Shown: positions 24,981 through 34,247, counted from the first letter of the stretch. The stretch is 64,000 nt of DNA from RYN-230 sp963837515 (GCA_963837515.1 CAWINT010000014.1:1-64000); one strand, 5' to 3'. Translations and numbers: made by a program. Notes: generated by a model from the letters alone, not told the origin.

Positions 24981-25685
24981 TCACACGGCGATGAGCAGCA
25001 TGCGGCTGGCTGCTGCGGTGGTAGCGGCCAGGCTGTCGCAGAGCAGATCGCGTGCTGTGGGGTTATCGCGGACGTCCCACAGCAGCAGGCTGTTGTTCCA
25101 GGCCAGGTCCCGGGCCGAGTTGATCGACCAGGAGCCGATGAGATTGCAGACGGCCTGCAGATGCCGGTTGACGGCCAGCTCGGGCGCGGACTCAAAGGAT
25201 TGCCGCACCGACTGCTCGGCGGCATCCAGCAACCGGTCCACCTTCTGGTAGTCAGCCAGGTGCGTGCCCGCGGCCGGAGACGTGGCCAGGGCGGTGCAGG
25301 TACTGGTCACCGCGAGGGGCAGGTCGTGGTTGATGTGGGCGTTCATTCCGGCCAGAGCGAACTGGATCGGCTCGATCCCCGGTTGGGCGCGCTGCTCGAT
25401 GAGCGGCCGCCAGGCCAGCGGCACCTGGGCCGGGTTGCCCGCAGCATCGGCCGCCGCGAAGTACAGGTTGGCGAACGTGACATCGAGCTGGGTCATGAAC
25501 TGCGGATCAGCGAAGAACCCGGCGCCCAGGCTGTCCTGTACCTGCTTGGTGACGTCGAGGTACATCCGGTTGAAGCAGCCCAGCCCATCCCCAGGCGGGA
25601 CAGCCGCCTCGATCGATTCCATCCGCGCGACAGCGCCGGCGACCGACGTCACCGGCGGGTCCGCGGCCAGCCCTCCGGCTGCCAT
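24981..25685 (-). CDS. DUF5995 family protein
   Basis: 234 aa from ATG 25685. The sequence (GLGCFNRMYLDVTKQVQDSL, WRPLIEQR, IQFALAGMNAHINHDLPLAV) matches the actinobacterial DUF5995 family: helical, with conserved NAHINHDL and Arg/Asp residues, possibly metal-binding. No biochemical role is known. It is divergent from the CotH-like gene and otherwise alone. Confidence 0.75.
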   Translation of the reverse strand: MAAGGLAADPPVTSVAGAVARMESIEAAVPPGDGLGCFNRMYLDVTKQVQDSLGAGFFADPQFMTQLDVTFANLYFAAADAAGNPAQVPLAWRPLIEQRAQPGIEPIQFALAGMNAHINHDLPLAVTSTCTALATSPAAGTHLADYQKVDRLLDAAEQSVRQSFESAPELAVNRHLQAVCNLIGSWSINSARDLAWNNSLLLWDVRDNPTARDLLCDSLAATTAAASRMLLIAV

Positions 25686-25728
25686 GGCGTCACTATACGA
25701 TCACCGGCCCCGGGCCGGAAGCAACATG

Positions 25729-25834
25729 TTCGCCGTGGAAGACATCATCGCCGCACTGGCCGGCGGCAGGCCCATCCAGCCGAGGTATCAGGAGGACCGC
25801 GCCTGTCTCTTACGGGGCAGGAATAGCTGGCAAG
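25729..25834 (+). other. Short coding-like fragment before the CotH-like gene
   Basis: From ATG 25729 the frame reads MFAVEDIIAALAGGRPIQPR with good coding bias for about 30 codons, then loses it. It might be a gene remnant. No ribosome site is clear, so this is weak. Confidence 0.25.
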
Positions 25835-25876
25835 ATGAGATCGCTCGTGGCTGCGGCGGTCATCCAGGGGGACGCA

Positions 25877-27376
25877 ATGGATGGGACTGGCGGGACAGAA
25901 GACACAGTTATTGCCAAGGACGAATTCTTTGCTGCGGCGATGTACATGTTTCACATCACACGATTCCCGCAGCAGGCCAGTGTGCTGTTGCGCCCGGCGG
26001 AGGCGCCCCCTGGTGCCCGGCTGGATATCTGGCGTACCGACCCGGCCGACGCCCGGCACATTCCCGGCCCTGGCCCCGAGGGCGTGGCCCTGAGCACGCC
26101 GTCCTTCTCGCTCATGAACAGCGGTAACCGCACCCTGCACGCGCCAAAGAGGTCGTGGAAAATCACGCTTGAGCACACCGGCCATAGCGGAAACCGCCTT
26201 GCCGGGATGACGCGCATCAATCTCAAGTCGATGTACAACGACCCTTCCCAGATGCGGGAGGCGCTGGCCTGGCGGCTTTTCCGGAAAGCGGGCGTGCCCG
26301 CGGCCCGGCACACGTACGCGAAGCTCGCGTTCGATGCGACGTACTACGGCCTGTTCTCCGTCATCGAGCAGGTTGACCATAAGTTCCTGAAGGATCACTT
26401 CGGCGGCAATGACCGCGGCAACCTCTACAAGGCCTATTGCGGCGACGTGGGATGCGCGACCCTGGAACACCGGGTTGGCCCCGACGGCGATGACAGCGGG
26501 CGGCAGTACTTCCGGGCTGACGGCGACGACCGGACCTACCGGCTCAAAACCAACGAGCACGACCCCGGCGCTGGCACCTACGACGACCTGGCCAGGTTCA
26601 TCAGGACGATCAACGGCACGGGGCTCCCCGGCGGGGACGGCCGCTTCGGCACCGACGCCTTCCGGGAGGCAGTCGACGGCATCATGAACGTGCGCGCCTT
26701 CCTCCGCTGGGCGGGCGTTAACCTGCTGCTGGGCAGCTGGGACAACTACTATGCAACCCCGTCCAACTACTACCTCTACAACTCCGGGCGGCTGGGCGGT
26801 GCAGATGATTTCATGCACGCCCCGTACTTCACGTTCATCCCGTGGGATTACGACAACTGCCTGGGCATCGACTATTTCGGCACGAAATGGCAGTACACCG
26901 ATGTTATCGACTGGCCGGGCAACACTGGTCGCTACTGGCGGGACCACGCCAGATCACGCATACCCCTGGTGCAGAACCTGCTCCGTAACACGGATTACCG
27001 CCAGTACTACCTGGACCATCTGGAGTTCCTGCTCGACAGCCAGTTCAACCCGGAGGCGTTCGGCGAGCAGATCTCGGCCGACTCCGGCGACGGCCTGTGG
27101 GGCCGGGTGCACCAGGCCGCCTACCTCGAATCCGCCACGCCCTACAGCCAGCCGTTCACCGGCCGCCAGTTCAGCAACGACGAGGTCTACCTGAGCGGTT
27201 GCAAGCAGAACGAACTCCGGCACGGGCAGGAAAAGGCCGAGGGGATCATCCACTACGTCCGCATGCGGCGCGACAGCGCGCGCCAGCAACTGGCGCAGCT
27301 GCGGAAGAGCACCCCGCGCGCCACCGGCGGGGCTGGCTTCCCAGCCACCATGGAACAGCTGCCGCGACCGGCGTGA
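25877..27376 (+). CDS. CotH-kinase-like protein
   Basis: 499 aa from ATG 25877 (GGGGGA close upstream); an in-frame ATG at 25835 would add 14 residues. The CotH signatures are the N-terminal SWKITLEHTG and RINLKSMYNDPSQMREALAW region, the ATP-site FSVIEQVDHKFLKDHFG and the catalytic-loop-like PYFTFIPWDYDNCLGID. CotH proteins are atypical secreted or spore-coat kinases, but this one has no signal peptide. It is followed at 24 bases by the propeller-like gene, so they are probably one transcript. What it phosphorylates is unknown. Confidence 0.75.
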   Translation: MDGTGGTEDTVIAKDEFFAAAMYMFHITRFPQQASVLLRPAEAPPGARLDIWRTDPADARHIPGPGPEGVALSTPSFSLMNSGNRTLHAPKRSWKITLEHTGHSGNRLAGMTRINLKSMYNDPSQMREALAWRLFRKAGVPAARHTYAKLAFDATYYGLFSVIEQVDHKFLKDHFGGNDRGNLYKAYCGDVGCATLEHRVGPDGDDSGRQYFRADGDDRTYRLKTNEHDPGAGTYDDLARFIRTINGTGLPGGDGRFGTDAFREAVDGIMNVRAFLRWAGVNLLLGSWDNYYATPSNYYLYNSGRLGGADDFMHAPYFTFIPWDYDNCLGIDYFGTKWQYTDVIDWPGNTGRYWRDHARSRIPLVQNLLRNTDYRQYYLDHLEFLLDSQFNPEAFGEQISADSGDGLWGRVHQAAYLESATPYSQPFTGRQFSNDEVYLSGCKQNELRHGQEKAEGIIHYVRMRRDSARQQLAQLRKSTPRATGGAGFPATMEQLPRPA

Positions 27377-27400
27377 TCAGGCAGAGCGGGAGGCAGGACG

Positions 27401-28312
27401 ATGGCTGCCGTCCAGGCACCGATGCAGCAGCTAGAGCTGGTCAAGGAGGCGAAAGTCGCCGACATCCTCGGGGAGAGGCTGGATCCGAGACTGGAGGCCA
27501 GCGGCGTGCTCGCCAGGAACGGGCTGTTCTACGTTATTTTCGACAACATCCCGCATATCGCGTGCGTCGGCGCCGAACTGTCCCCGGCGGCGGCCGCCAA
27601 CCACGTGATCGAACAGGACAGGGGCCATCGCCGTGGCTTCGAGGACATCGCGTATGACCCGGAGAGCCGCCGCTTCTACACCCTGATCGAATCGCTGCCC
27701 CGGGGCCGCGCGAAGTTCATGGCCGCGGTGCAGGAGTACGACATCAACTTCGGCTATATCGGCTCTGCCTGGCTCGACTTCCCGCTGGACCGGCCGAATA
27801 AGGGGCTGGAGGGCCTGACCTGCGTGCGCCGCCAGGGGCAGACGTACCTGCTCGGGCTTTGCGAGGGCAACAGGTGCGAAGGAGGAGCGGCGGGCCGCAT
27901 CCCCGGAGGGGGGCGGATTCACGTGTTCCGGCGAGGCCGGCATCACTGGGACCGGGTGGGCAAGATCCGGCTTCCGGAAACGGTCCGGTTCGTGGACTAC
28001 AGCGGCATCGCGGTGGATGGCGACCGGATCGCGGTTGTATCTCAGGTCTCGTCGGCGCTGTGGGTCGGCAACCTCGCTCCGTCCGAGTGGCAGGTCACTG
28101 GCGCCGGTACCAGCTATGCGCTCCCCAGAGACGCTGATGGCAGCGTTCTTTACGGGACCGCCGAAGGAGTCTCCTGGACAGCGCCGGGCCAGGTGGTCAT
28201 GGTCTCGGACAAGGCCAAGCCGGAACAGGATCAGCGCTGCCGGGCGAAGGATCAGTCGATCCACATTTTCCGTATCCCGCCTGCGCAGGACCGGGCACCA
28301 GCACGCCGGTGA
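27401..28312 (+). CDS. Beta-propeller-like protein (SdiA-regulated/esterase-like type), tentative
   Basis: 303 aa from ATG 27401. Repeating short beta-strand motifs (SGVLARNGLFYVIFDNIPHI, GFEDIAYDPESRRFYTLIES, NKGLEGLTCVRRQGQTYLLG, DYSGIAVDGDRIAVVSQVSS) are spaced like propeller blades of the SdiA-regulated or phytase/esterase-like groups. The conserved acidic residues (GFEDIAYD, GLEGL) would line the central channel and could bind metal. It has no signal peptide, unlike most of these families. It is co-directional with the CotH-like gene; the family call is by resemblance only. Confidence 0.5.
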   Translation: MAAVQAPMQQLELVKEAKVADILGERLDPRLEASGVLARNGLFYVIFDNIPHIACVGAELSPAAAANHVIEQDRGHRRGFEDIAYDPESRRFYTLIESLPRGRAKFMAAVQEYDINFGYIGSAWLDFPLDRPNKGLEGLTCVRRQGQTYLLGLCEGNRCEGGAAGRIPGGGRIHVFRRGRHHWDRVGKIRLPETVRFVDYSGIAVDGDRIAVVSQVSSALWVGNLAPSEWQVTGAGTSYALPRDADGSVLYGTAEGVSWTAPGQVVMVSDKAKPEQDQRCRAKDQSIHIFRIPPAQDRAPARR

Positions 28313-28316
28313 ATGC

Positions 28317-29417
28317 TCAGCGGCCGGCCGGCCGTTGAGCACCTTCGGGGAGGCATTGCGACAGGAGTATCGCGTTTTCACCCAGCACCGACAGCCAGTA
28401 GTTCATCCGCTCGGCGTTGGTCAGATCGCGCCAGTGCGAGAACAGCGGAGCGGCATCAGCGAGGGGCAGCCGGCCCTCGACCTGATGGATCTCAAGCGTG
28501 AAGGACACCCCCCGGCGGCCGCATGCCTCGACCGCGGCCTGCACGATGGACGCAAGGCCACCTGGCCCGTACATCATGTTCAGCGACCGGCGGCCCCGGT
28601 AGGCAAAGGGAACCGGCAGCCGCGTCAGGAACGTGAAGTGATCATGAAGGCCTGAGGTGAGGGGATGCCCATCGTGCAGGTGGAAATGCAGCTGCTTGCC
28701 GAGCCGGCCGATCGAACGGGTGACGTCGAGCACGCACCGCACGGCGCTGTCCACCGCGTCCTGGACGTCCGCGACGAGGTCGGGCAGCCGGCTGTCCGCC
28801 AGGTGGAGGTCTCCGAGGCTCAGACCAGGATGGCTGCGGGCGAAGCTGGCCGAGGCCTGCCTGATGCCGATATGGCCGACGTCAAGGCAGCAACTGATCC
28901 GCTCGGCGTCACGGAGCTGCTCCGCCACGTCGACAAACCAGGCTGGTTCCAGGCCGGCGGCGTACTCGAGATAGACGAAGGGAGCGTCTGGCCGCTCGCA
29001 GAGGCGCGCGTTGAGTTCACGCATCCCCGCGAGCAGCCGGTCTGTCTGTGCCGCCATATCACGCTTGTCATGGACGACCAGGCCGGCCACGCGACCCGCA
29101 CAGCGGTTGGCGAACTCCGCAACCACGGCGCGACCTGGCTCGTGCAGCACGTTGACGCTACGGTCCAGGTGCACCACGGGCAGGTACGGGTGCGGGGGCA
29201 CGAACGGCAGCACATGCTCCAGCTCGTCCAGCGTGCCGGCATACACTTCGGCGGCCAGTCCCATCTGGGCGAAGCGGAGCCCAGCCAGCCTCAGTAGCGC
29301 ATCGTCCCCCGCAACCCGCTGCTGGAACAGGCCATGAACTGGCCCGAGCGTCCCGGCGGCCACGCCGGGTCCGGCTACGGAGCGCCCAGCACGCTCCCAT
29401 TGCCCCGCAGAATCCAT
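28317..29417 (-). CDS. TIM-barrel protein of the xylose-isomerase-like type
   Basis: 366 aa from ATG 29417, preceded by CGGAG. Barrel-strand ends carry the expected metal or catalytic residues: FVYLEYAAGLEP, CCLDVGHIGIRQ, HFHLHDGHPL and FTLEIHQVEGRLPL, as in AP endonuclease 2 / sugar isomerase folds. Activity could be isomerase, epimerase or hydrolase; none can be assigned. It converges with the propeller-like gene, four bases between stops. The frame is open upstream of the ATG through the opposite-strand RidA gene, but that extension is not coding. Confidence 0.6.
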   Translation of the reverse strand: MDSAGQWERAGRSVAGPGVAAGTLGPVHGLFQQRVAGDDALLRLAGLRFAQMGLAAEVYAGTLDELEHVLPFVPPHPYLPVVHLDRSVNVLHEPGRAVVAEFANRCAGRVAGLVVHDKRDMAAQTDRLLAGMRELNARLCERPDAPFVYLEYAAGLEPAWFVDVAEQLRDAERISCCLDVGHIGIRQASASFARSHPGLSLGDLHLADSRLPDLVADVQDAVDSAVRCVLDVTRSIGRLGKQLHFHLHDGHPLTSGLHDHFTFLTRLPVPFAYRGRRSLNMMYGPGGLASIVQAAVEACGRRGVSFTLEIHQVEGRLPLADAAPLFSHWRDLTNAERMNYWLSVLGENAILLSQCLPEGAQRPAGR

Positions 29418-29486
29418 GATCCGTAATCTCCGTCGCATCGCCGATGCCGCAACCTCATCCTGCCCAGCCGCGGCGTGAGGACGCCG

Positions 29487-29492
29487 TAAGCT
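29487..29492 (+). promoter_or_regulatory. -10 element giving a leaderless ridA-like transcript
   Basis: TAAGCT ends seven bases before GTG 29499, and no ribosome site is present. The same TAAGCT spacing precedes the lipoprotein gene at 53435. Confidence 0.5.
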
Positions 29493-29498
29493 GCCTGC

Positions 29499-29957
29499 GT
29501 GATCGAGCAGCGGCTGGCCGAACTGGGCATCGTCCTTCCTCCCGTGTTTCCCCCAGCGGGGAATTACACGGGCTGCGTGGTGGACGGGGACCTGGCCTAC
29601 GTCTCGGGCCATGGGCCGGTCAACGGCGGCGACATCGTCCGCGGGAAGGTGGGCGGGGACCTCTCGGTCGAGGAGGGCAGGCGGGCCGCCCGGCTGACGG
29701 CCCTGTCGATCCTCGCCACCCTGCGGGCCGAACTCGGTGACCTGGACCGCATCGCCCGGATCGTGAAGGTGTTCGGCATGGTCAACGTCGCCCCGGGGTT
29801 CACCCAGACGCCGGCGGTGATCGACGGGTGCTCGGACCTGCTCACCGAGATCTTCGGCGCGGCCGGGAAGCACGCCCGCAGCGCCGTCGGCCTGGCCGAG
29901 CTGCCGCTCGGCATCGCGGTCGAGATCGAGCTCACCGCCCGGCTGCGGCCCCGCTGA
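29499..29957 (+). CDS. RidA/YjgF family protein
   Basis: 152 aa from GTG 29499. It is a full RidA-like domain: GNYTGCVVDGDLAYVSGHGP at the N-terminus, LSILATLRAELGDLDRIARI in the middle and the C-terminal PLGIAVEIELTARL. The typical RidA catalytic Arg position (R in the C-terminal strand) is not in its usual RCCVE/VEIE context, so enamine deaminase activity is uncertain. It would act on reactive enamines or imines from amino-acid metabolism. Monocistronic and probably leaderless. Confidence 0.85.
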   Translation: MIEQRLAELGIVLPPVFPPAGNYTGCVVDGDLAYVSGHGPVNGGDIVRGKVGGDLSVEEGRRAARLTALSILATLRAELGDLDRIARIVKVFGMVNVAPGFTQTPAVIDGCSDLLTEIFGAAGKHARSAVGLAELPLGIAVEIELTARLRPR

Positions 29958-30120
29958 CGGAAGCGTCCACAGCGCGCCGATCCTGGGGCCAGCCGGGCCG
30001 CGCCGGTGGCATGACTTCCCACTGCCGGGCGGTTTGCTGGCCGCGGCCGACAGCGCGATCGCGCAGGCCGCCTGGTTCGTCAGCCAGGTTTTCGTCAGTT
30101 CGTGAGTTCCTCCGGTGCGC

Positions 30121-30146
30121 GCGCTCCGTGCAGCTGCACGGAGCGC
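30121..30146. repeat. 26-base perfect palindrome
   Basis: GCGCTCCGTGCAG followed directly by its exact complement. A loop-less palindrome of this size is more like a protein-binding site or a cruciform than a terminator, although it lies 164 bases past ridA. Confidence 0.7.
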
Positions 30147-30269
30147 AAGGCGATTGCGGCACGCAGAGAAAAGCCGTGCCTGCCGGCCAGGGTGGCCGTT
30201 CCGGTAGGCGGCGGCAATGGCCATCACGGAACTTGGGTATGCTTGTTGGTAAGCACAGAAAAGGACAGA

Positions 30270-30298
30270 CGTCTAGCCCGCACAAATCGGGCTAGACG
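30270..30298 (+). terminator. Perfect hairpin before the NACHT gene
   Basis: CGTCTAGCCCG (30270-30280), a 7-base loop and its complement (30288-30298). It ends 61 bases before the NACHT ATG. It may be a terminator or an attenuator in the NACHT leader. Confidence 0.6.
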
Positions 30299-30359
30299 GA
30301 TATTGCGCAGACCGCTCATGGCCCGGTGCTGACGTTTCGAGCACTAAGGAGTCCCTGGC

Positions 30360-33293
30360 ATGCTGAGTGAGGTAGCTGCTGGAGTCCTGGTTGACGTTAT
30401 GGCAGCAGCTGGTCGCCGGCTGGGGACAGCAGCGTCCGCCGTCAGTGACCGGCGATATGCAAAGGACGTTGCCATCGCCCGGTGGTTCGATACATACCGC
30501 CTGACCGGCCGGAATCTAGAGATTGCCGATCTTTCCCCTCAGCTGGCGGTACGGTTGGCTGAGGTGCTGCGTTCAAATAATGTTCAGGCGGTGCTGCATG
30601 AGCTTCTGGCGGCACGTTTAACAGATGCGCCGGAAGAGGATATCGAGCAGATCCGCAACGTCCTCGCTCTCACCCTCGGCTCTTTCGGTGATGACATTGC
30701 CACCCATGCCAGTGAAATATTCGGATATTTCGATGCCGAGATCTGTACGCTCGCCGGGCGCTTGGAAGGTGCTGAGCCGTCTTTGCTGCGCGAGATACGC
30801 AGTGAAGCGCTGTCGAGCCGTATGGTTGCCACGCTGCACGCCATCGAGCGGCATACCGCTGCGCTGACCAGTATTGCGGGCCCCCGGACGGAAAGCGCCT
30901 TCGCGGCCCGGTACCGGCGTCAGGTGGCTGAGTACCATGGGAAGATCGAACCACCTGACTTCGAACGGCGCCGGCGCGTGCCGATCGCGGATCTATATGT
31001 TCCGCCCACGATTTTCCAGGTAGTGGATGCTGACCGGGATCATGCACCGCGCGAGCTCAGTCTGTGGCATCTCGCCGAAGAACTCGACCGGACTGTACTG
31101 CTCGGGGATCCTGGAGTCGGAAAGTCCACGGCAGCCAATGCCCTGCTACATTACAATGCGGCCGATCCCGTGCGATCGATACCCTTTATGGTCACTTTGC
31201 GTGACTATGCAGAGCAGGATCCACCCGAACGTTCTGTGGTCAACTACATCGAACATCGCCTTAACGCCTTCTACCAATGCCCGGCACCGGAGGGCCTCGT
31301 GCAGAAGTGGCTGCTCGCAGGCCAGGCGCTTGTTATCTTCGACGGTCTGGACGAACTGCTGGACACGTCCCGCCGTGCCGATGTGACCGCCCGGGTCGAA
31401 AGGTTCGCTGACCAGTACCCCCTTGCCCGTGTCCTCGTGACATCACGACTGGTGGGCTATGACCAGGCACGGCTGGACGACCGCGAGTTCACCCGGCACC
31501 GGATCTGGGGCTTCAGCGACGACCAGGTCAGGGATTATGCGAGAAAGTGGTTCGCGCAGGAAGAGGGGATCGGCATAGCAGAGTCCAGGCGCTGGGCTGC
31601 CTCGTTTCTGGAGGAGAGCGCCCCGACGCCGGATCTCAGAGCCAACCCACTCATACTTGCCCTCATGTGCATCCTGTACCGGGGCGAAGGTTCGCTTCCG
31701 CGCAATCGGACCGACGTTTATGAGCAATGCGCTAACCTTCTGTTCCGCAAATGGGATGCCCGGAGGCATATCTACAGTAACCTGAGGGCCGGCCAGTATC
31801 TGGAGCCTGTTCTGCGTTATCTCGCATGGTGGCTGCTCACCCGCACCAGTTCACAGCCGGCGGTGACGGAGCGCGAAATCGTGGCCGAGACCACCAGATT
31901 TCTTCATGGACGGGGTTTTGAGTCCAAGGATGCCGCAGAGGACGCGGCCGCCGAGTTCGTTGCCTTCTGCCGTGGCCGGATGTGGGTGCTCGGTGATGCT
32001 GGAACAACGGCCGCGGGTGAGCCACTCTATTCGTTTACCCACCGTACGTTCCTGGAATATTTCGCTGCGGCTTATCTCGCCTACCGCTATGACTCCCCGG
32101 AACGCCTCGCCCGTACCATTGCGCCGCACGCGGCGCGCCATGAATGGGAAGTGGTAGGCGAACTTGCGATCCAGCTCAAGGATCGCAGCAGTGACCGGGG
32201 GGCGCAGCGCATCTATGGGACGATGCTCGGCCAGCATTGGCACCGTTCACCTGCGGGGCGCAGCGGGATCCTGCAATTTCTGGCGCGCGGCCTGCGATCC
32301 GTTGATCCATCGCCTCGGGTAACTCGCCGGGTAACAATACGGGTGCTTGACCACCTGCTGGCCGGCGAACTCGATGACCGCGCCCGGGCTCTGCCATTGT
32401 CATGGCTGTTGGGCAGCTGCGCTGCGTGTAAGGAAACGGTGAGCGAAGAGATCGCCGGGCGCATAATCGTCACGGCCAGGTCCGAGGATCCGGCCCAGCG
32501 CATGGCTGGCCTGGTCCTCGCGGCCACGCTGCCTGTGTTCGCCTACTGGGCCGAGGACGGCCCGCGGCTGCCCCCCGCCAGCCCGCTCGGCCTATTCTGG
32601 CGTGTGCAGACGGCCGAGAACGTTGGCCGGTTCCGGGACAGCATCATAACTGTGGCGGCCCGCGACCATGCGATGAGATATGCCGCGCTGCAGCATGGTC
32701 TGATCAGCCTGCCGCAGGCATTGGCAATGCCGGATGGCCTGCTCTCCCTGCTGCAGATGCAGCGGGGGATGATCCTGGGACTCAAGCGCGTTTCATATCT
32801 GATGAATTCCGTCTATCAGATAGTGCACGGCGCAACGGATCCATACTACCCGGGTATGCGCGACGGCGTAGCGCAGGCAATCGAGGATCTCACGGATACC
32901 GGCCATTACGTCTCTGCCCACCCGCAACTGCCGTGGCTCACGGGGCAGGCCCAGGGATGGTTCGATTATTTCGGGAAAAGTCCCCCGAAGCGGGAGATAA
33001 CGCCGGCCTCGCTGGATCAGGTGGCGTACCTCGGAGCCGCTGCCACCCTGTTCATCTCAGCCGAATGCACCCAGATCAATGTGATACCGGGGGCCCACGG
33101 GCTCGGGCCCCTCAGCGACCTCTACCCGTACGTGGAGCAGCGGCAGAACAACGCCCGCAACCGTCTTCCCGACCTGCCGGTGCCTAAAGCCTTCCGTCCG
33201 GTCTTCCGAGACTGGGCCAGGAACCGGGTGCATCTCACCGCGAAGGACCTGGCCAGTGAGTCCGGCGCGTGCTACGAGCGGCCGCGGCGCTGA
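30360..33293 (+). CDS. NACHT-domain NTPase, NLR-like (probable anti-phage defence protein)
   Basis: 977 aa from ATG 30360. About 240 N-terminal residues are helical and unassigned (RYAKDVAIARWFDTYRLTGR). The NACHT NTPase follows: Walker A VLLGDPGVGKST (about residues 247-258), Walker B QALVIFDGLDELLD (about 325), sensor VLVTSRLVGY (about 360) and the helical SFTHRTFLEYFAAAYLAYRY motif (about 560). The long C-terminus is helical with no LRR or WD repeats. Bacterial NACHT proteins of this size and layout protect against phages, with the C-terminus as sensor and the N-terminus as effector. Codon use is less GC-biased than neighbours, suggesting transfer. No second subunit is adjacent. Confidence 0.85.
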   Translation: MLSEVAAGVLVDVMAAAGRRLGTAASAVSDRRYAKDVAIARWFDTYRLTGRNLEIADLSPQLAVRLAEVLRSNNVQAVLHELLAARLTDAPEEDIEQIRNVLALTLGSFGDDIATHASEIFGYFDAEICTLAGRLEGAEPSLLREIRSEALSSRMVATLHAIERHTAALTSIAGPRTESAFAARYRRQVAEYHGKIEPPDFERRRRVPIADLYVPPTIFQVVDADRDHAPRELSLWHLAEELDRTVLLGDPGVGKSTAANALLHYNAADPVRSIPFMVTLRDYAEQDPPERSVVNYIEHRLNAFYQCPAPEGLVQKWLLAGQALVIFDGLDELLDTSRRADVTARVERFADQYPLARVLVTSRLVGYDQARLDDREFTRHRIWGFSDDQVRDYARKWFAQEEGIGIAESRRWAASFLEESAPTPDLRANPLILALMCILYRGEGSLPRNRTDVYEQCANLLFRKWDARRHIYSNLRAGQYLEPVLRYLAWWLLTRTSSQPAVTEREIVAETTRFLHGRGFESKDAAEDAAAEFVAFCRGRMWVLGDAGTTAAGEPLYSFTHRTFLEYFAAAYLAYRYDSPERLARTIAPHAARHEWEVVGELAIQLKDRSSDRGAQRIYGTMLGQHWHRSPAGRSGILQFLARGLRSVDPSPRVTRRVTIRVLDHLLAGELDDRARALPLSWLLGSCAACKETVSEEIAGRIIVTARSEDPAQRMAGLVLAATLPVFAYWAEDGPRLPPASPLGLFWRVQTAENVGRFRDSIITVAARDHAMRYAALQHGLISLPQALAMPDGLLSLLQMQRGMILGLKRVSYLMNSVYQIVHGATDPYYPGMRDGVAQAIEDLTDTGHYVSAHPQLPWLTGQAQGWFDYFGKSPPKREITPASLDQVAYLGAAATLFISAECTQINVIPGAHGLGPLSDLYPYVEQRQNNARNRLPDLPVPKAFRPVFRDWARNRVHLTAKDLASESGACYERPRR

Positions 33294-33436
33294 AAGATAC
33301 ACGGCTCCCGTGCCCCCGGGAGCACCCCGCGGCGCGCTGAGCAGCGGCTGCGCGCGGCCGCTGGGCGCGCCGCCCCGCTGGTCATCGCGCCGTCCGATAC
33401 TCACGGCAACACCAGGAGCTGTGAAGGGGAAACGCC

Positions 33437-34228
33437 ATGATCCGCAGGTTGCTGCTGGCCGCCGTCACCGCCGCGGTGCCGGCCTTAGCGCTCATCCCCG
33501 CGGCGGCCGGGGTGGCGAACGCGGCGCCCGCGCCCGCGGCCTGTTCCGGCGTCATCGCCATCCAGCAGTTCGCCTTCAGCCCGCCCAGCGTTGCGGCCGG
33601 GCAGAGTTCCGCGCTGAACCTGGCCGTCCAGAACTGCACCGGCCAGACCGTGCAGGGGCAGATCGAATGGTACGGCCATTTCACCGGGCCCGGCGGGGCC
33701 CTCCCGCCCGGGTGCCCGGTGCTCGACCCGATCGCCCTGCCGTACACGATCGCGCCCAACGGGACGTACCTGGCCAGCCCCCAGTACGGGGACACGCTCC
33801 CCGGCTGCCAGGCCACCGGGCTGCAGATCAGCGTGCAGCTCACCGTGGCCAACGTGGCCGGGACGGCCGCGCAGGCCACCGCCACGCTCGGCATCACCCA
33901 GCCCATGCCGCCCAACTTGGCGTGCCACGTCAGCTACGTGGCCAACAACTGGCCGGGCGGGTTCACCGCCACTGTCACCATCACCGACACGGGCCCGGCG
34001 GCGATCAGCGGCTGGACGCTGGCCTTCATGTTCCCGGGCGACCAGAAGATCACCAACGCCTGGAACGCCACGGTCAGCCAGGCCGGCGCCAGCGTGTCGG
34101 CGGCCAACCTGGGCTACAACGCCACGATCACGGCGGGCGGCAGCCAGTCACTCGGTTTCCAGGGCACCTGGGCCGTGAACGACACCGCCCCGGCGAGCTT
34201 CACCGTCAACGGCGCGGCCTGCGGCTGA
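33437..34228 (+). CDS. Secreted protein with C-terminal CBM2-like carbohydrate-binding domain
   Basis: 263 aa from ATG 33437. A signal peptide (MIRRLLLAAVTAAVPALALI, cleavage near ANAAP) is followed by a beta-rich domain of about 125 residues with paired cysteines, then a C-terminal CBM2-type domain (about 165-263): NNWPGGFTATVTITDTGPAA, ISGWTLAFMFPGDQKITNAW, with Trp residues that stack on cellulose or chitin and a terminal Cys pair. No catalytic domain is visible. It may anchor to or recognise polysaccharide outside the cell. Confidence 0.78.
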   Translation: MIRRLLLAAVTAAVPALALIPAAAGVANAAPAPAACSGVIAIQQFAFSPPSVAAGQSSALNLAVQNCTGQTVQGQIEWYGHFTGPGGALPPGCPVLDPIALPYTIAPNGTYLASPQYGDTLPGCQATGLQISVQLTVANVAGTAAQATATLGITQPMPPNLACHVSYVANNWPGGFTATVTITDTGPAAISGWTLAFMFPGDQKITNAWNATVSQAGASVSAANLGYNATITAGGSQSLGFQGTWAVNDTAPASFTVNGAACG

Positions 34229-34247
34229 GCAGGAACCGCCCGGACCG

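Larger units (their letters stand above)
29958..30359. other. Intergenic region with two strong palindromes upstream of the NACHT gene
   Basis: No gene is supported in these 400 bases. It holds a 26-base perfect palindrome at 30121-30146 and an 11-bp hairpin at 30270-30298, described separately. Base composition becomes more AT-rich toward the NACHT start. Confidence 0.5.

Noticed and set aside
25803..25815. CTGTCTCTTA resembling a transposon mosaic end or sequencing adapter
   Set aside because: Only ten bases match and no second end or flanking duplication is present.
29418..30227. N-terminal extension of the TIM-barrel gene over ridA
   Set aside because: The extension is the antisense of ridA, is Arg/Gly-rich and the internal ATG 29417 has a ribosome site.
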